Positions 12,243 through 24,510 of a DNA stretch of 64,000 bases are shown here, piece after piece; the first letter of the stretch is position 1, and each line of letters starts with the position of its first letter. Source of the stretch: Adiantum capillus-veneris (Eukaryota > Streptophyta > Polypodiopsida > Polypodiales > Pteridaceae). The notes below the pieces were generated by a model. That model searched no databases and was not told the DNA's origin. It saw nothing but the letters and a program-made list of their open reading frames with translations. Both the position numbers and the translations under genes were made by a program. The stretch is taken from the NCBI GenBank assembly GCA_014529385.2, contig CM043947.1:119796891-119860890 (forward strand), in the 5' to 3' direction.

Positions 12243-13207
12243 TCTTGACTTTCCTTGGCTTTCTTGAGTACTTTGGCTGATATATCTTTGCTTTTCTGGG
12301 TGTGTCCCTAGAGGTTTCAGTTGGGTCAGCAATTGACTTGAAGTTTTGAAAGCCTGACTTGCTTGAAGAAGGTGATCCATGAGGGTTCTTTGATGTAGAG
12401 TTGTATGATGTTATACCTTCTTTGATAAGCGGTGGAAGGTCCACTTTATCTTTACCTTTGTCTGCAACCCCGTTCTTCTTAACTTTTGGCTTTGGTGGCA
12501 TTCTTTGCTCAATTGCTCTCATGGTTGTCCTTTGCTCAGTTTGATTTGCACTTGCTATTGCTTGACTTGCTTTAATCTCTTTTGAAGTTCTATTTGATGG
12601 AGATGAATCATCTTCAATGAAATATGCTTTGATATCGATCTCTATTTTTATTGTTCTTGAGGAATTTGTGTTGTTGTCCGTAGGTGACCAGTCTTGGTCT
12701 CCATTTTTTGTGTATGTGATGACTCTGTCATTTTTGCATTATGTATCTCTAACATATTCTGGGCCATTGGCATTCCCATTATGATGTTGTCTGGCATATC
12801 CTTTGATGTGATCACATGGAATTGACCTATGATTATTTGTGAACTTATTTCAATGGTGGTGGAGATGATTCCCCAGCATTCTGCTAGTTTGTTTCCTGAT
12901 ATGCTTGCAAATTCAGGAGCATCTTCCAGCTGTGGTTGGCCACATCTTTTCCAAGTGCAAAAAGATATGAGTCTCTTGTCTAACTAATAAACTAGCTTTA
13001 CTTGCTTGACATCTTTTCTTTGTTTTCACCAACAATGTTGCACTTGATCCTCTCAGGATTCGTGTCTGAATTGACTGCTTTTGTTGTGGTAGCGTCCTTT
13101 GGTTGAGCTTTATCTGCATTTCCTTTGCTTTGACCACTTGCTTCCATTAATGTCGACTTGTATGACTGTGATATTGCACCTTTTTGCAATTGTTGAGAAT
13201 TGTCCAC
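12243..13207 (-). pseudogene. M protease region and flanks
   Basis: Read on the minus strand: a basic linker (12998-13207), then from about 12960 to 12700 a stretch containing GNKLAECWG, GQFHVITSKDM and NIIMGMPMAQ. This resembles the second half of a retropepsin domain, with the hydrophobic-hydrophobic-G-x-P-[FM] pattern. A basic, Ser/Pro-rich segment follows (12243-12522, MPPKPKVKKNG...). C1 then interrupts. The catalytic Asp segment is not clearly preserved. The layout matches the A2 protease at 62907-63446. Confidence 0.55.
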
Positions 13208-14165
13208 CTACATCTAAGTAACCATGATCTTAATATATCTATTATACTTTCTGGTAGAATTTGTCTCTTTTATGCAGATTTTGGTGGCGACCTTTGTGTA
13301 GATTTTTGGACTTTTTCTCCCATTGACTTTGACTTTTGTGCCATCTATTTTGGTAGCTTGAGGCTTTGCATCATCTTCAGATAGTCCTTGACTTCAGTTA
13401 ACGGGCCATCCATATGAGTTTGTACAAGGTCATGATCTTGTTGATAGTCATTACCATGTGAATCTTGATATGCTTATGTGAGCTTGGTCACATGTAACTG
13501 TTTGAACACTATTGGACTTGTCGGCTTTTGACTCTGACTTGTGAAGATCAGTTGAAACTTTTGTCCTTGATGATCTTCATAGAAAAATTGTCTCCAAATT
13601 TTGATGGAATCTGGGTCAATTGGAAACTTCCAACAACCATATGATCTTTCAATGGTTTCTGCCTTGAAGAGGTCTATTGGTTAGAGGCTCTAGGGCTTCT
13701 AACTACTGTAGCATTTCCTGGTACATAAGCTGAGCTTGATGGATTTATAGCTCCCCCCTTCCTAGGGTGATCACTATAGCTTGCTTCATTATAAAGGTAC
13801 ACTTTGGGTAGCATTGTTGATGCTTGGCATCTGTAAACCTTCTGCATAGTTTCCTATGTATCTCCATGAAACATGACCAATTATTCCCCAAGTCAAGCTG
13901 TAGGTAGGATTATCTTTGCCCTAATATTGTCTATCCCATGGGTCTCCTATGATCTGAGCTTTTGTGGTTTCAGGACCCAAGGCATCATAAATTCTCGACT
14001 CTCGTCTATATCTACAACTATTTTGGTCAAAGTATATCCTCGTTTGGTCACAACATCGAAGCTTGATTTTTGATGGAGGAGAGTTTGGCTCTAAACAGAT
14101 TTTTGGGTAATATCTTTCAGCTCTAAAGAGGATGGGCTATAAGAGATTCTTTCCTCTAAAATGAA
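13208..14165 (-). other. M internal region, degenerate
   Basis: The sequence lies between the gag and protease traces of M. No frame is long enough or recognisable enough to call. It is probably decayed polyprotein sequence. Confidence 0.4.
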
Positions 14166-14986
14166 TCATCCTTTCTGATCTATCACTGGAGGCACTTCTA
14201 TGAGCTGGTATGTGGGCAGTTCAAACACTGGTTGATCTTTTTTGTAAAGTTTCCCTTTTTGGTCCACGTAGTGTGCATATGAATTATGGGTGCCATACAA
14301 TGCTAACAACATTTTGTTTGATGTATCTCTGAGAATCGTGAATGATTGCACACTTGTGGTAGTGGATGCAAAATCATTTGCAAACCTAATAGTCTTTTCA
14401 ACATTTGATGATATCAAGACACCTTTACTAAATTCATGCAAGAATTTATTGTTCAAATAATTAAATTTAAGCTTTTCAGGTGTTGTACATCTTTATGCTG
14501 ATTTTGAACTTGCGGTGTTTTTAGTGGTGCTTCTAATGGTAATGAAGAATCATCCAACTGCATTAAAAGTGACGAGTTAAATTCACTTACATTGAGATTC
14601 GCATTTCCAATTTTCTTTGTACCTTGCTTGGCAGTTAATGTGTCCTTGTTGTCTGGATTTCTTGGACAATCTTCAGAAAAGTGTCCACCTTTTCGTCCAC
14701 AATAAAAGCAATACACAATGACTGGTGGTATTTCATTTGGTTCTGCCATGTCAAGCTCTAGCTGAGAAGTTTCTACTTCTGTGCTTGTCAAGTTATCGGT
14801 GTCTTCTTTCAAAATACTAAGCATCAAGTTGTAGATTGCTCCATCTTGACCTTTGTACCATCTTTGGCTTGGTTCTCTAATTAGATTTGCTTCTATTGGT
14901 TTATCTGTTGGATCTTGAAATTCTGGATCTCGACTATAGATTTGACCACTGTAATCCATGTACAATGACCCTAATTGCATATGCAC
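14166..14986 (-). pseudogene. M gag with zinc knuckle
   Basis: Two overlapping minus-strand frames (14453-14986 and 14166-14456). The first contains a CCHC knuckle (CFYCGRKGGHFSEDC) followed by PRNPDNK. The same tail follows the second knuckle of A2 (LPDCPRNPDNK near 61367), which links M to the A1/A2 lineage. Short tyrosine-rich units recur: YMDYSGQIY, YKGQDGAIY and YVDQKGKLY. The knuckle would bind genomic RNA; the role of the repeated units is unknown. The second frame is offset and ends near PPVIDQKG. Confidence 0.65.
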
Positions 14987-15177
14987 CCACTGTATGTTTT
15001 TTTGGCTTGCTCAGATTTATAGATAAACACTTGGGTCAATTTTTTGTACCTTTATATGCACTTCATCTTTTAGCTTGCAATACATGTCTCCACTGAAGTC
15101 TGTGAACATCTAGGAGTTCTCTAAATCTGGCTTTACTCTGATCAATAGGATCTTGGCTCTTGTGTTTCTTTTGTTGC

Positions 15178-15381
15178 TCATAAGATACCTATAACCTTCT
15201 GTATCTGCATACAAACATTTATCCCCATTGTAGCCATACAACTGTAAAATTTGCTAGGTTGCAGTTGTGCATGTGATACCACTGCTACTGGCTTGCTCTG
15301 TTGTACTTGAACTCTCGGCTCAATTTGAGTCCATGTTGGCTTGTTCTGTAAAACCTGTCTCCTAGAAGATTTTGGTATCAA
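15178..15381 (-). pseudogene. M gag N-terminal fragment
   Basis: A 67-codon minus-strand frame upstream of the M zinc knuckle, rich in Gln, Lys, Val and Pro. There is no domain; I call it gag only from position and strand. Confidence 0.35.
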
Positions 15382-16572
15382 TTAGCAGAATTTCTCCTGC
15401 TCAGTTTTGATAAAACTGCTTTTGCCAAAGCACTTTTGTAGTTGAGTGCTCTTCAAACTCACAAGAGTTGATTAACTCTAGCTTGAAAGTGTCAAAATTG
15501 ATTTATCCCTGAATAGCCTAATCTGCTATCCACAATGATTTGTGTCCCTGTTCGTTCGACTGGAAGCTAATTTGCAATGTAATTGCTTACACTTGCCAAT
15601 TTCTATTGTACAAAATATTTGAAATTTGACTGCCGCTCAATCGGCTTTGAGTTGGTCGGTTTCAACTGACTGATTTAGTTTACTTTGCAGCTTTTTTTGC
15701 GGTTTGTGATTTTCATGGCTCTGATTTTTCTTGACTTGTTCACTTTTGTACGGTTTGATTCTCCGATGGCGTGTTTTTCTCGATGTTTTTTTTTTGCTTT
15801 TCGGCCCCTTTCTGCGACTTTCTTTTTATTTTTCTTAAATTTTTATAAAATTTTGAACTTTTTTAGTGTTTTTATGATTTTTTTGAGAAAGTTTTGATTT
15901 TTTAGGAAATTTCTTGTGAATCTTCGAAATTTCTTTTGAATTTTATAAGTTTTATAGAATATTTGATGGTTTTTATGAATGTTTTGTGAATATATTGATT
16001 TTTTTCGATCAGTTTATGATTTTTTATCGTTTTTCATGAATTTTTAATGAATTTTCTATGAGTTTTGATGAATTATCTATGAAATTTATTTATTTTTTTT
16101 AAATTGTGTTTTTATGATTTTTTAATAATTTTTTTGCATTTTTTATGGATTTTTAATTTTTAATTTTTGATTTTAAATTTTTATTTGTAATGATTTTTTT
16201 AACCCCTATTTTTATTTTTTATGAGTTTTGTTTTTTTATAAATTCTTTTGTGATTTTCTAATCTCTTTTATTAAAATTTTTAATAATTTTATTATTATTA
16301 TTTCTAATAGCTTTGTGAATTTTTAGATTTTTTGTAATTTTTAGATTCCCGTTTTTTATTGATTTTTATTGGAGTTTTGTATTTTTATTATTATTTTATT
16401 TTAGTTTTAAGATTTTTATGATGGCTTAGAAAATTTACCTTTTGACTTACATGTCGGCGCGCGTTGACCTCGAGCGGGGACGTGAAGACGTGACGGCAGC
16501 TATGAACTCGGACCTGGCGGGTTGGTAGAGGCGGGACAACGGCGATGACGGGCTTCAAGTGCAAAGGAGAGA

Positions 16573-16573
16573 G

Positions 16574-16641
<68 letters not shown>
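16573..16641. repeat. (AG)n microsatellite
   Basis: A nearly pure AG dinucleotide run. Apparent Arg-Glu or Ser-Leu reading frames over it are artefacts of the repeat. Confidence 0.97.
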
Positions 16642-16645
<4 letters not shown>

Positions 16646-16758
16646 CGGGGCAGGGGCGGACTCAGCGAGACATGGGACCTGTCAACGCACCGTATGGGCA
16701 GCGTGGAAAGATACGGGAGAGTTAGCAGAGCCCCAGCATGCATGCGCGTGTCACAGCC

Positions 16759-16760
<2 letters not shown>

Positions 16761-16845
<85 letters not shown>
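16761..16845. repeat. (AG)n microsatellite
   Basis: A second AG run, with one interruption by C, 120 bases after the first. Confidence 0.97.
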
Positions 16846-16848
<3 letters not shown>

Positions 16849-18099
16849 ATGAATAATCGTGATTATTTGTGGGGGGAAGAGAGAGAGTAAGAGGGAGTGG
16901 GTGTGGGTATGTTCACACGGAGCGAAAAACAGGGAACGGTCGACAAAAAAAGATTATTTTAATGTCGTAGGAAACTTTCCCAAGAGACCGAAATGATCTA
17001 TCCAACACGGAAGTTTATGCGCCGCAAGGCACGCGTGGGAGTCGAAAACTATTTTTTTCTTCTTATTTGATTTTCAATCGTCCGAAAATGCCAAAAATAG
17101 CCGAGAATTAGCCGAAACTCCAAAAAATCCCAAAAATTGTCAAAAAAAGTCCAAAAAAATGTCAAAATTTTCTAGGAATCTTAGAAAATCATCGACATTC
17201 GCAACCAAACATTTTTGACTTGCAAAAGCACACCAAAAGTAGCAGTTTTTATAAAAAAAACAATTTTGACAAAATCGTTAACCCAACCCTCGAAAATAGC
17301 GAAAAGCTCAAAACTCGACCACGTAGGGCACAAATGCAAACAAAATGATGCCATAAATATGCACACATAAAATAGCTCGTAAAGATCACAAAATATCAAA
17401 CTTTTATGGAATTAAGCGAACATTAATGTAAAATTGCCAAAAATTTGCAAAAATTATTCGAAAAATACCAACAAAATTTTGGAAAATCCTCCACACATAG
17501 GGGAATAGTGTAGCCAAAATAAATCACTCAAATTGCATCAAATCAATTGCCAAATAATTTCATCAATAAAATCAAGACTAAGTAATTAAACTGACAAAAT
17601 TAACGACAAAATTAAGTCAAAAATTGACACATTTGGAGTGTTTAAATCCCTGTCTTGAGCACAAAAACGTAACAATTAACCATTACACACATACAATATG
17701 CAATTAAAATTTGAATCAATCATGCAAATTAAACCCTTTTTAGGCACACACACTAATAATTGGCATTTTTTACCAATCTTTAGGTGCGCACACAAAATGG
17801 TTAACCTATCGAGTTTGCAATGTGACTTCACAAATCATTAGTTGGACATGAGCACAGCACAAATCAATCATCACATTTAACAAAATCATTAAGCACACAT
17901 TGATTTTTAAGTGCACAAACATGGGCAAAATAGTGCACACACCTAAAATTAGGCATACACACACTCAATTAGAATGCACACATATTTGATTTTAGTGCAC
18001 ACACACTTGCAATTGACCATCCAAGCATGCAATTAACTCAATTAGGCACACAATTAGCAATCTACAATCACCAATTAGCGATTGAAACTTGTTAAATTT

Positions 18100-19901
18100 T
18101 GTCATTAAAATCTAATATCTAACCAACCCAAATGATTTTCTCATATTAAACTGATCATTTAATATGGGATAATAAATGGGAACAAGGGTTAGAATATAGA
18201 CATGGCTTACAGATCTATCTCAACACGAGGCCAGTGGTAAAGGGACCCAAATGAGAGATGGTATGTCAAAGAGCAAGGTTAACTAATGGAGCTTAAAAGA
18301 CCTTAAGGTTAGCTTCATTAAAGACTTCCAATGATTAGTGTTAAAAGACCTTTGACCTTAGGCAAGCACCGACCTAAACTTGTCTTTGACCTTTTGACCT
18401 TAGGCAAGCTAGGGCTAAGATTGAGGTGGGAACCCGACCTAAACTTGTTATTGACCTTAGGCAAGCTAGGGCTGAGCTTGAGGTGGGAACTCCACCTAAG
18501 GTGCTTGTCATGCTTGATGACTAAGATACTTGAGGTACTTGTCATACTTAATGAGGAAGCTGCTTGAGAAGCTTCCTATGCATGGGCGGTAAGATGCTTG
18601 AGTCAAAAAGAGACCCTACACACTTAATGAGGAAGTTGCTTAAGATGCTTCCTATGCATGGGGGGTAAGATGCTTGAGTCAAAAAGAGACCCTACACACT
18701 TAACGAGGAAGTTTCTTGAGAAGCTTCCTATGCATGGGGGGTAAAATGCTTGAGTCAAAAATAGACCCTACACACTTAATGAGGAAGTTTCTTGAGAAGC
18801 TTCCTATGCATGAAAGTCTCAAAGTTAGGGGAATCTTTGACCTAACCTTCCACTGACCCAAAGAGCACCTCTTTCTAAAAGGGCACATGGGACACATGTC
18901 AGACTCTCACTAAGCTTAACCACATGGGTGCTTGAATGCTATTGGTTGGGCTAAAGAGGGGTCCAATGAGCTTCTACTTCCATCCAACAAATCTCTAGAT
19001 ATTTTCAAGGTCTCTCTTTCTCTAAGGGGTAAGGAGGACACTTGTCAAAAGACTACCCATGTACTTGACTGCATGGTACATGTGATTGGCTAGGGGGAGA
19101 GGGGTCCAATGGGATTGAAGCATGTGGAAAAGCTACCACTCACCCAAAAGCAAGGAGGGGGGGTGCTAGGGGGATATATACCACACACACACTCATTTTG
19201 TGGATCCAATTCTCACTTGGTGAAAGTTGAGGAACACCATCTCCTTCTCCAAGCGTGTGAGAAGTGAAAGCCTACATCAACACTCTTGGCTATGGAATGT
19301 AAATCCAACCAAGAGCCATGCTTCAATGTTTAAGCTTGTCATCTTCTCCATCTCCATTACTATGCTATTATGTATGCTAGCAAGAAGAGTAATGATAAGT
19401 GAGGAACTATTTCTTTCTCCTATCGAATGTTTCTTCTTCCTTTTCCCTACCCTCATTCCCCGCTAGCTCTCTCCACCTTTGAAGGTGTTTGAGGCCTTTG
19501 GACTGAGGCTTGGGATATTTAATGCTTTCTACAAGTTTATGTTATGCTTGTGATGCATGAAGCTTTCCATCTTCATTGCATCATGTAGGTCACAAGGAAC
19601 ACAAAGATTGTATTGTACCAAGTCTCTCTTGATGGGAGAAACTATATTACAAATGCCTATTGGAGGGGGGACCGTGGAGGGGGGACCGGCTCCATATGAA
19701 TCCGGTCCTCAACTATTGTCATGTTCTCTAAACTCTCACTCTTGCAAAAGTATTTTTCATGCCAAGTTAACTAAGTACCATGTTTATGTTGCTACCATCA
19801 ATTAAGTTCACCCGCTATGCTCACAAAGTAATCTCTCAAAAGTGCTTCACCTAATTTCCTAATTCCGCTACTCTCAAAGTTCATAGGCCATTTCCATTAC
19901 A
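18100..19901 (+). repeat. G2 5' LTR with internal tandem repeats
   Basis: It ends CCATTTCCATTACA just before TTGGTATCAGGGC. It contains two copies of a GACCTTAGGCAAGCTAGGGC-type unit with related flanking sequence (about 18355-18500), then four 76-bp units starting ACTTAATGAGGAAG at 18546, 18622, 18698 and 18774, the last one truncated. Small open frames over these repeats are not genes. The start is set by alignment with the 3' LTR and is accurate to a few bases. Confidence 0.85.
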
Positions 19902-19916
19902 TTGGTATCAGGGCAT
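19902..19916 (+). promoter_or_regulatory. G2 primer-binding site
   Basis: TTGGTATCAGGGCAT directly after the LTR. It is like the initiator tRNA-Met site TGGTATCAGAGC with one change. Confidence 0.8.
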
Positions 19917-20273
19917 TTGGTTTCTCTTTTCTTGCTTAAGACGAGAGGTCCTTAAGTAGCCTATTAATGGTTGTTTTTGTTAATTATATTAGGGTATGTG
20001 GGATTGGAATCTATTATCGGTTTTGTTGAGCCCACTATGTGGAAAATGGTGCATACCTCGGGAGCTTTGGTCTTAATAATGGAGTCTATTTAGACTTTCC
20101 GAAGGCTTTACCATTATTGAGCCATAAGAAGTCCGAAAGGAGCTATCCCTCATCAACTTTGCTATTTTAGACTCACTCCAATACTTTCTATAATTAACCA
20201 ATTTGAGCCGTAGATGTAGATACTTAAGTGCCTATTTTCAAAGGTTAAGAGGAGTAGGAACTAAGGTTTTGAA

Positions 20274-21230
20274 TTGCCAAAGCATACACTAAGTAAACAC
20301 ATAAGTTTATTTAGCATGGATGAAAATAACCAAGAGAGTAGAATGAACATTGATAACTTTGATTTTGCACATGAAGGTGCCAATGATGATGCCCCCATGT
20401 TTGTTAATTATCTTGTCACTAGGTTGCAACAAGCTATGGGCAACCCCACTTTGCAAGCCAAAGTTACTCAACAACTTCGTGCTTATGGGATTTCCTTTCC
20501 TCTCCAGGAGGAGAGAGAGCTTACGAGGCCTCTTGAAGAGACCCCCAAAAGAAGACTCTCTCCCATACGAGAGGACGAGTCCAAAGATCAAGAAAGCAAT
20601 GAATCCCTAAATTCCTCCGAAGATGTGGCTCCACGAAGAAGGCGGACTAAACGATCACCAACTCCTCCCAAGAGGAAACGGTTAACCCATAGCCCTTCTC
20701 CTTCTCACTCCAAAAGGGAAGAGAGGAAACCAAGGAGGAAAAGGGCAAGAAAGAGTTCACCCTCCTCTCGTTGTTCTTCACCTTCCTCCTGTACTGATGA
20801 AAGATATGGCTATTCTCCTAGAGAATATAAGAGGGGAGGAAATCGCAAATCTTACCCTGCACGGCGAAGGTCACAAAATCTCAAGAATTTCAAAGAGGGA
20901 GGAAAGAGTATGTCTTTTCTCACCTATGATGGCACCTTCGGTGCCACCGACAACAATCCAACAACAACAACAACAATCGGTCCAAGGAGAAAGGAGTTTA
21001 CAAAGGTAAAAATAAACTCTCTCGTGAAGAGCTTGAAACTTTTCGCAAGGATCACAAATGTTTTAAGTGTGGGGAGCAAGGACATGGCTATTGTTCTTGC
21101 CCCAAAAGAAATGCTTGCAATGAGACTCCTAGAGATTCCACTATTGAATCTCTAAAAGAGGATGCTCATTGCAAAGGATCATCTCTCTCCTATGCTTGGG
21201 GAAGAGTAAGGGAGCATGATGCCTTCATCT
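20274..21230 (+). pseudogene. G2 gag, capsid region deleted
   Basis: The likely start is at 20316 (MDENNQES); an in-frame ATG lies upstream at 20274. The N-terminal part is acidic, followed by an Arg/Ser/Pro-rich stretch (RSPTPPKRKR, HSKREERKPRRKRARK). At about 20953 the sequence jumps from CTACCGACA-like to the AACAACAAC linker. Compared with G3 (46255 to about 46805), some 550 bases encoding the capsid domain are missing and the downstream frame is shifted. The zinc knuckle CFKCGEQGHGYCSC survives in the other frame near 21058. Gag without the capsid part could not assemble normally. Confidence 0.85.
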
Positions 21231-22193
21231 TGTTTGACCCTTGTTCTACTCACAACTTCATATCAATGGAGTTGGCCACCAAGCTGGGCATTCAAGCTTT
21301 TCAGATGGGAGATGTTGTAATTTTCGATGACGCTTTCAAGGGACAGCAAGTCTCCATTACTTCCTTGATTGGGAAGTTGAGGCTTCATGTCCAGAGCTAT
21401 GTCGACAAGGAAGACTTCTTTATCTCTCCTCTCCAACATGAGGATGCTATCCTAGGGGTACCATGGTTCAACCGCATGGCTGCCAACATGAAGTTCCCTG
21501 GTAGGAGAATCTACTTCATCTATAGGGGAAAGAACATGTATATAGATGCTAATGAGTCTAGTCGTACTATACCACTTGTAAATTCTCTTGCTCTTGATAA
21601 ATCAATGAAGAGCTCAGTTTCTGCGTACATGATTTTTGTCAAGAGTCCCTACAAGACACTAATATTTCATCAAAGGTGAATGGGAGGAATCAAGAAGAGT
21701 TAGACTTGTCTAACTTTCTAAAAGGATTCCAGGATGTATCCCTATGGAGTGACCTCCAAAATGAGGGGATGATGACCATCAAACTGAGCTCCTATCAAGA
21801 AGCTCACCGCCTAATAAATCTCCTTATCGAGTTTCACAAGCTCAACAAGAGGAGATCATGAGGCAAGTACAATAATTGATAGACAAAGGGATGGTGAGGC
21901 CTAGCTCCTCTCCCTTTTGTTCTCCAGTCCTTTTAGTGCAAAAGAAAGATGGTACATACCGCATATGTGTAGACTATCATGCACTAAACCATATCACTAT
22001 AAAAAAACAATTACCTGTACCTCAGGTAGAAGATTTGTTTGATAAGCTACAAGGCTCTACCTACTTTAGTAGGATTGATCTTAAAAGTGGCTACCATCAA
22101 ATAAGGATAGTGAATGAAGATATCCTAAAGATCATGTTTCATACAACGTTTGGCCTTTATGAATATCTAGTCATGCCTTTTTGGCTTGACTAA
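21230..22193 (+). pseudogene. G2 protease and reverse transcriptase N-terminal half
   Basis: The protease begins LFDPCSTHNFIS, where DPCS replaces the DTGS-type active site. Frames 21230-21679, 21676-21861 and 21876-22193 are offset pieces of one polyprotein. The last holds [21 protein letters not shown] and [13 protein letters not shown], typical gypsy RT blocks. The frame stops after LYEYLVMPF. Confidence 0.9.
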
Positions 22194-23047
22194 TGCACCA
22201 GCTACATTCAATCATCTAATGGAGAAAATTTTTAGACCGTACCATAAATTCACTGGAGTGTTCTTTGATGATATCATCATCTACTCCAAGTCTTTGTAAG
22301 AACATAAGCAACATCCAAGTGATTTTTCAAGCATTGAGGGAGAATAAGGTTTTTCTCAACCAAAAGAAAAATGAATTTTTCCTTCGAGAGATTCAATACC
22401 TAGGTCATATTATCTCTTGAGATGGTATCCGTATGGATCCATCAAAGCTAGAGTCAATAAAAGTATGGCCTAATCCAGGGAATCTACATGAGCTAAGAAG
22501 CTTTATTGGTATATGTGAATACTATAGACTCTTCATAGCAAAATTATCTCAAATAGCAGGACCATTACATGACTTAACAAAGAAAAACGCTAAGTATTCA
22601 TGGAATATTAAGGAGCAACGTGCTTTTGACAAGCTCAAAGATAAGCTTATCTCCCAACCAGTCCTTATGCTTACGGATCTCTCAAAGCCATTTGAGGTCC
22701 AATGTGATGCTTGTGGTGATTTCCTTGGAGCAGTCTTGATTCAAGAAGGACATGCCATAGCATATGAGAGCCGAAGGCTCAACACGGATAAACGGGTCTT
22801 AGGCATTTATGAGAAAGAGTTGTCAGTTGTTCTACATGCCCTAGACACATGGAAGCACTATCTATTGGGGACTCCATTCATTTTACGAACAAACCATCAA
22901 AGTCTCAGGTACTTCATGATGCAAATAAAGCTTTCCAACAAACAAATGAGGTGGGAAATTTTTATTTCACAATTTAATTTCCACATTGCTCAAATCAAGT
23001 GGCTGATGCACTTTCACGATGACCAAAATTTAATGCTGTGTCAATAG
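22194..23047 (+). pseudogene. G2 RT palm and RNase H
   Basis: [10 protein letters not shown] can be read near 22260, followed by a TAA and frame changes. From 22433 a 204-codon frame carries LHELRSFIGICEYYRLFI (RT thumb/connection) and RNase H (FEVQCDACGDFLGAVLIQ, AIAYESRRLN, ELSVVLHALDTWKHYLLG). It would copy RNA and remove the template strand. Confidence 0.9.
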
Positions 23048-24090
23048 CAACTCACAATGATCTATCTTCTATGATAGATGAGTATGCTACTAACCCTGAC
23101 TTTAAAGACATAATGTCAACCCTTGCTTTGGGGAATAAAGAGGAACCATTCACCTTACAGGATGGTTACCTTCTCCATGGCAATAGGCTATGTGTTACCC
23201 ACTCCCTTCGTGAGAAAGTCATGTATGAATCCCATGCTCCTCCCTATGCGGGGCATAGAGGCATTCAACCTACTCTTCGAGGAGTAGAGACGTAATTTTA
23301 TTGACCTACCATGAAAGTGGACATACAAGAGTATGTTTCAATATGTGTGGTATGCCAAAAGACCAAGTATGATAGAGGGAAGCAACTTGGATTACTCCAT
23401 CCATTGCCAATTCCTAATTCACCATGGGAGAGTATATCCATGGATTTTATCTTTGTATTACCCAAGTCTATCTATGGGAATACGGGAATATGGACAATAG
23501 TTGACAGGTTTAGCAAGAAAGCACACTTTATCCCTGTCAAGAAGACTATTAAGACACACCAAATGGCAACTCTCTTCATATCACAGATTTTCAACATGGA
23601 TTGCAAACATCCATCGTGTCAGATAGAGATCCTAGCATGACTACTAATTTGTGAAAAGGTGTCTTCAAAAAATCTAGGAACAAGATTGAATTTCTCTTTG
23701 GCCTATCACCTACAAACAGATGGCTAAAGTGAGATAGCGAATCTTATGATTCTTGATCTACTAAAGACCTATGTTATAGAAGTAGATTAGCACTCACAAT
23801 GGGAAAAGTACTTACCTCTTGTAAAGTATGCATATAATAATACTATCCATACTTCTACGGGAAAAAAACCTTTTGAAATCATAGAGGGAAGACCTAAAAA
23901 TCCCTTGCTGCTTAAAGTACATGGGAAGATCTTTGATGTCGATGAGTATAGCCGTGACCTGCAAGCATCTTTTCAAAAGATTAAGGAGGCTATATCCATC
24001 TTTCAACTAAGGCAAAAAAAGCTATTGCTGACAAGCAAAGACGGGCCTTAACGTTCAAAGAAAATGATTGCGTCTTACTTAAGTTTCTTA
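23038..24090 (+). pseudogene. G2 integrase
   Basis: The HHCC zinc region is seen as YESHAPPYAGHRGIQPT and CVVCQKTKYDRG, with an internal break at 23293. The catalytic core follows (SMDFIFVLPKS, WTIVDRFSKKAHFIPVKK) until a stop at 23638, then broken frames (AYHLQTDG-like near 23705). It would insert the cDNA into the genome. Confidence 0.88.
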
Positions 24091-24098
24091 AGGCTCGA

Positions 24099-24510
24099 TT
24101 GAGGCAAACAACGGGAAAAAATCCTACCGGCCATCAAAAGTATTATGCTAAACTAGCAAAAAGATACTATGGTCCTTTTCAAATTTTGAAGCCAATCAAT
24201 GAGGTGGCTTATCAACTCAAGTTACCTAACCATTGGCTTATACACAATGCTTTTTATGTGAGCCTACTCAAGCCCTACAAAGGAGATCCTCCAAATGAAC
24301 CAATTACTAAAGACCCTCCCGAAATTGAAGATCAAGAAGAGGTACTAAAACCCGAAGCTATCCTTCACCATGGAGACAAGGTACTATGACCTGGTAAGAT
24401 TATCCGATGGTATCTTATTATCCTTTTGAAGATGCTAGATGGATGCAAGGAATCCAGCTTAAGGATAGTATGAACCTTGTCAACGCTTACAATGCTATAT
24501 TTGAGTAAGC
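24099..24510 (+). pseudogene. G2 integrase C-terminus and chromodomain-like end
   Basis: The frame 24099-24389 contains [20 protein letters not shown] and [19 protein letters not shown], the GPY/F-type integrase tail. Beyond it, [12 protein letters not shown], then after a stop GKIIRWYLI and, one frame over, YPFEDARWMQ. The last pattern resembles the end of a chromodomain (EDATW-type). Chromodomains mark the chromovirus branch and direct insertion to chromatin. The chromodomain call rests on a few residues in broken frames. Confidence 0.7.

Larger units (their letters stand above)
15382..18099 (-). other. M leader: T-rich tract, microsatellites, CACACA-rich words
   Basis: There are no credible genes in 2.7 kb. 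From about 15680 to 16440 the plus strand is extremely T-rich (A-rich in the M transcript sense), with degenerate TTTTTATGATTTTT-like words. Two (AG)n tracts follow. From about 17640 to 18060 short words such as TTAGGCACACACA, TAGTGCACACAC and TAAGTGCACA recur every few tens of bases. Similar words reappear at 27060-27200, on the other side of the G2 insertion, so the two stretches form one leader. Confidence 0.6.

Noticed and set aside
16545-16852. Arg-Glu and Ser-Leu repeat proteins
   Set aside because: They are translations of (AG)n microsatellites on both strands.
18318-18567. Open frames on both strands over LTR repeats (also 25084-25363)
   Set aside because: They cover the tandem repeats of the G2 LTRs and differ between the two LTRs by repeat number only.
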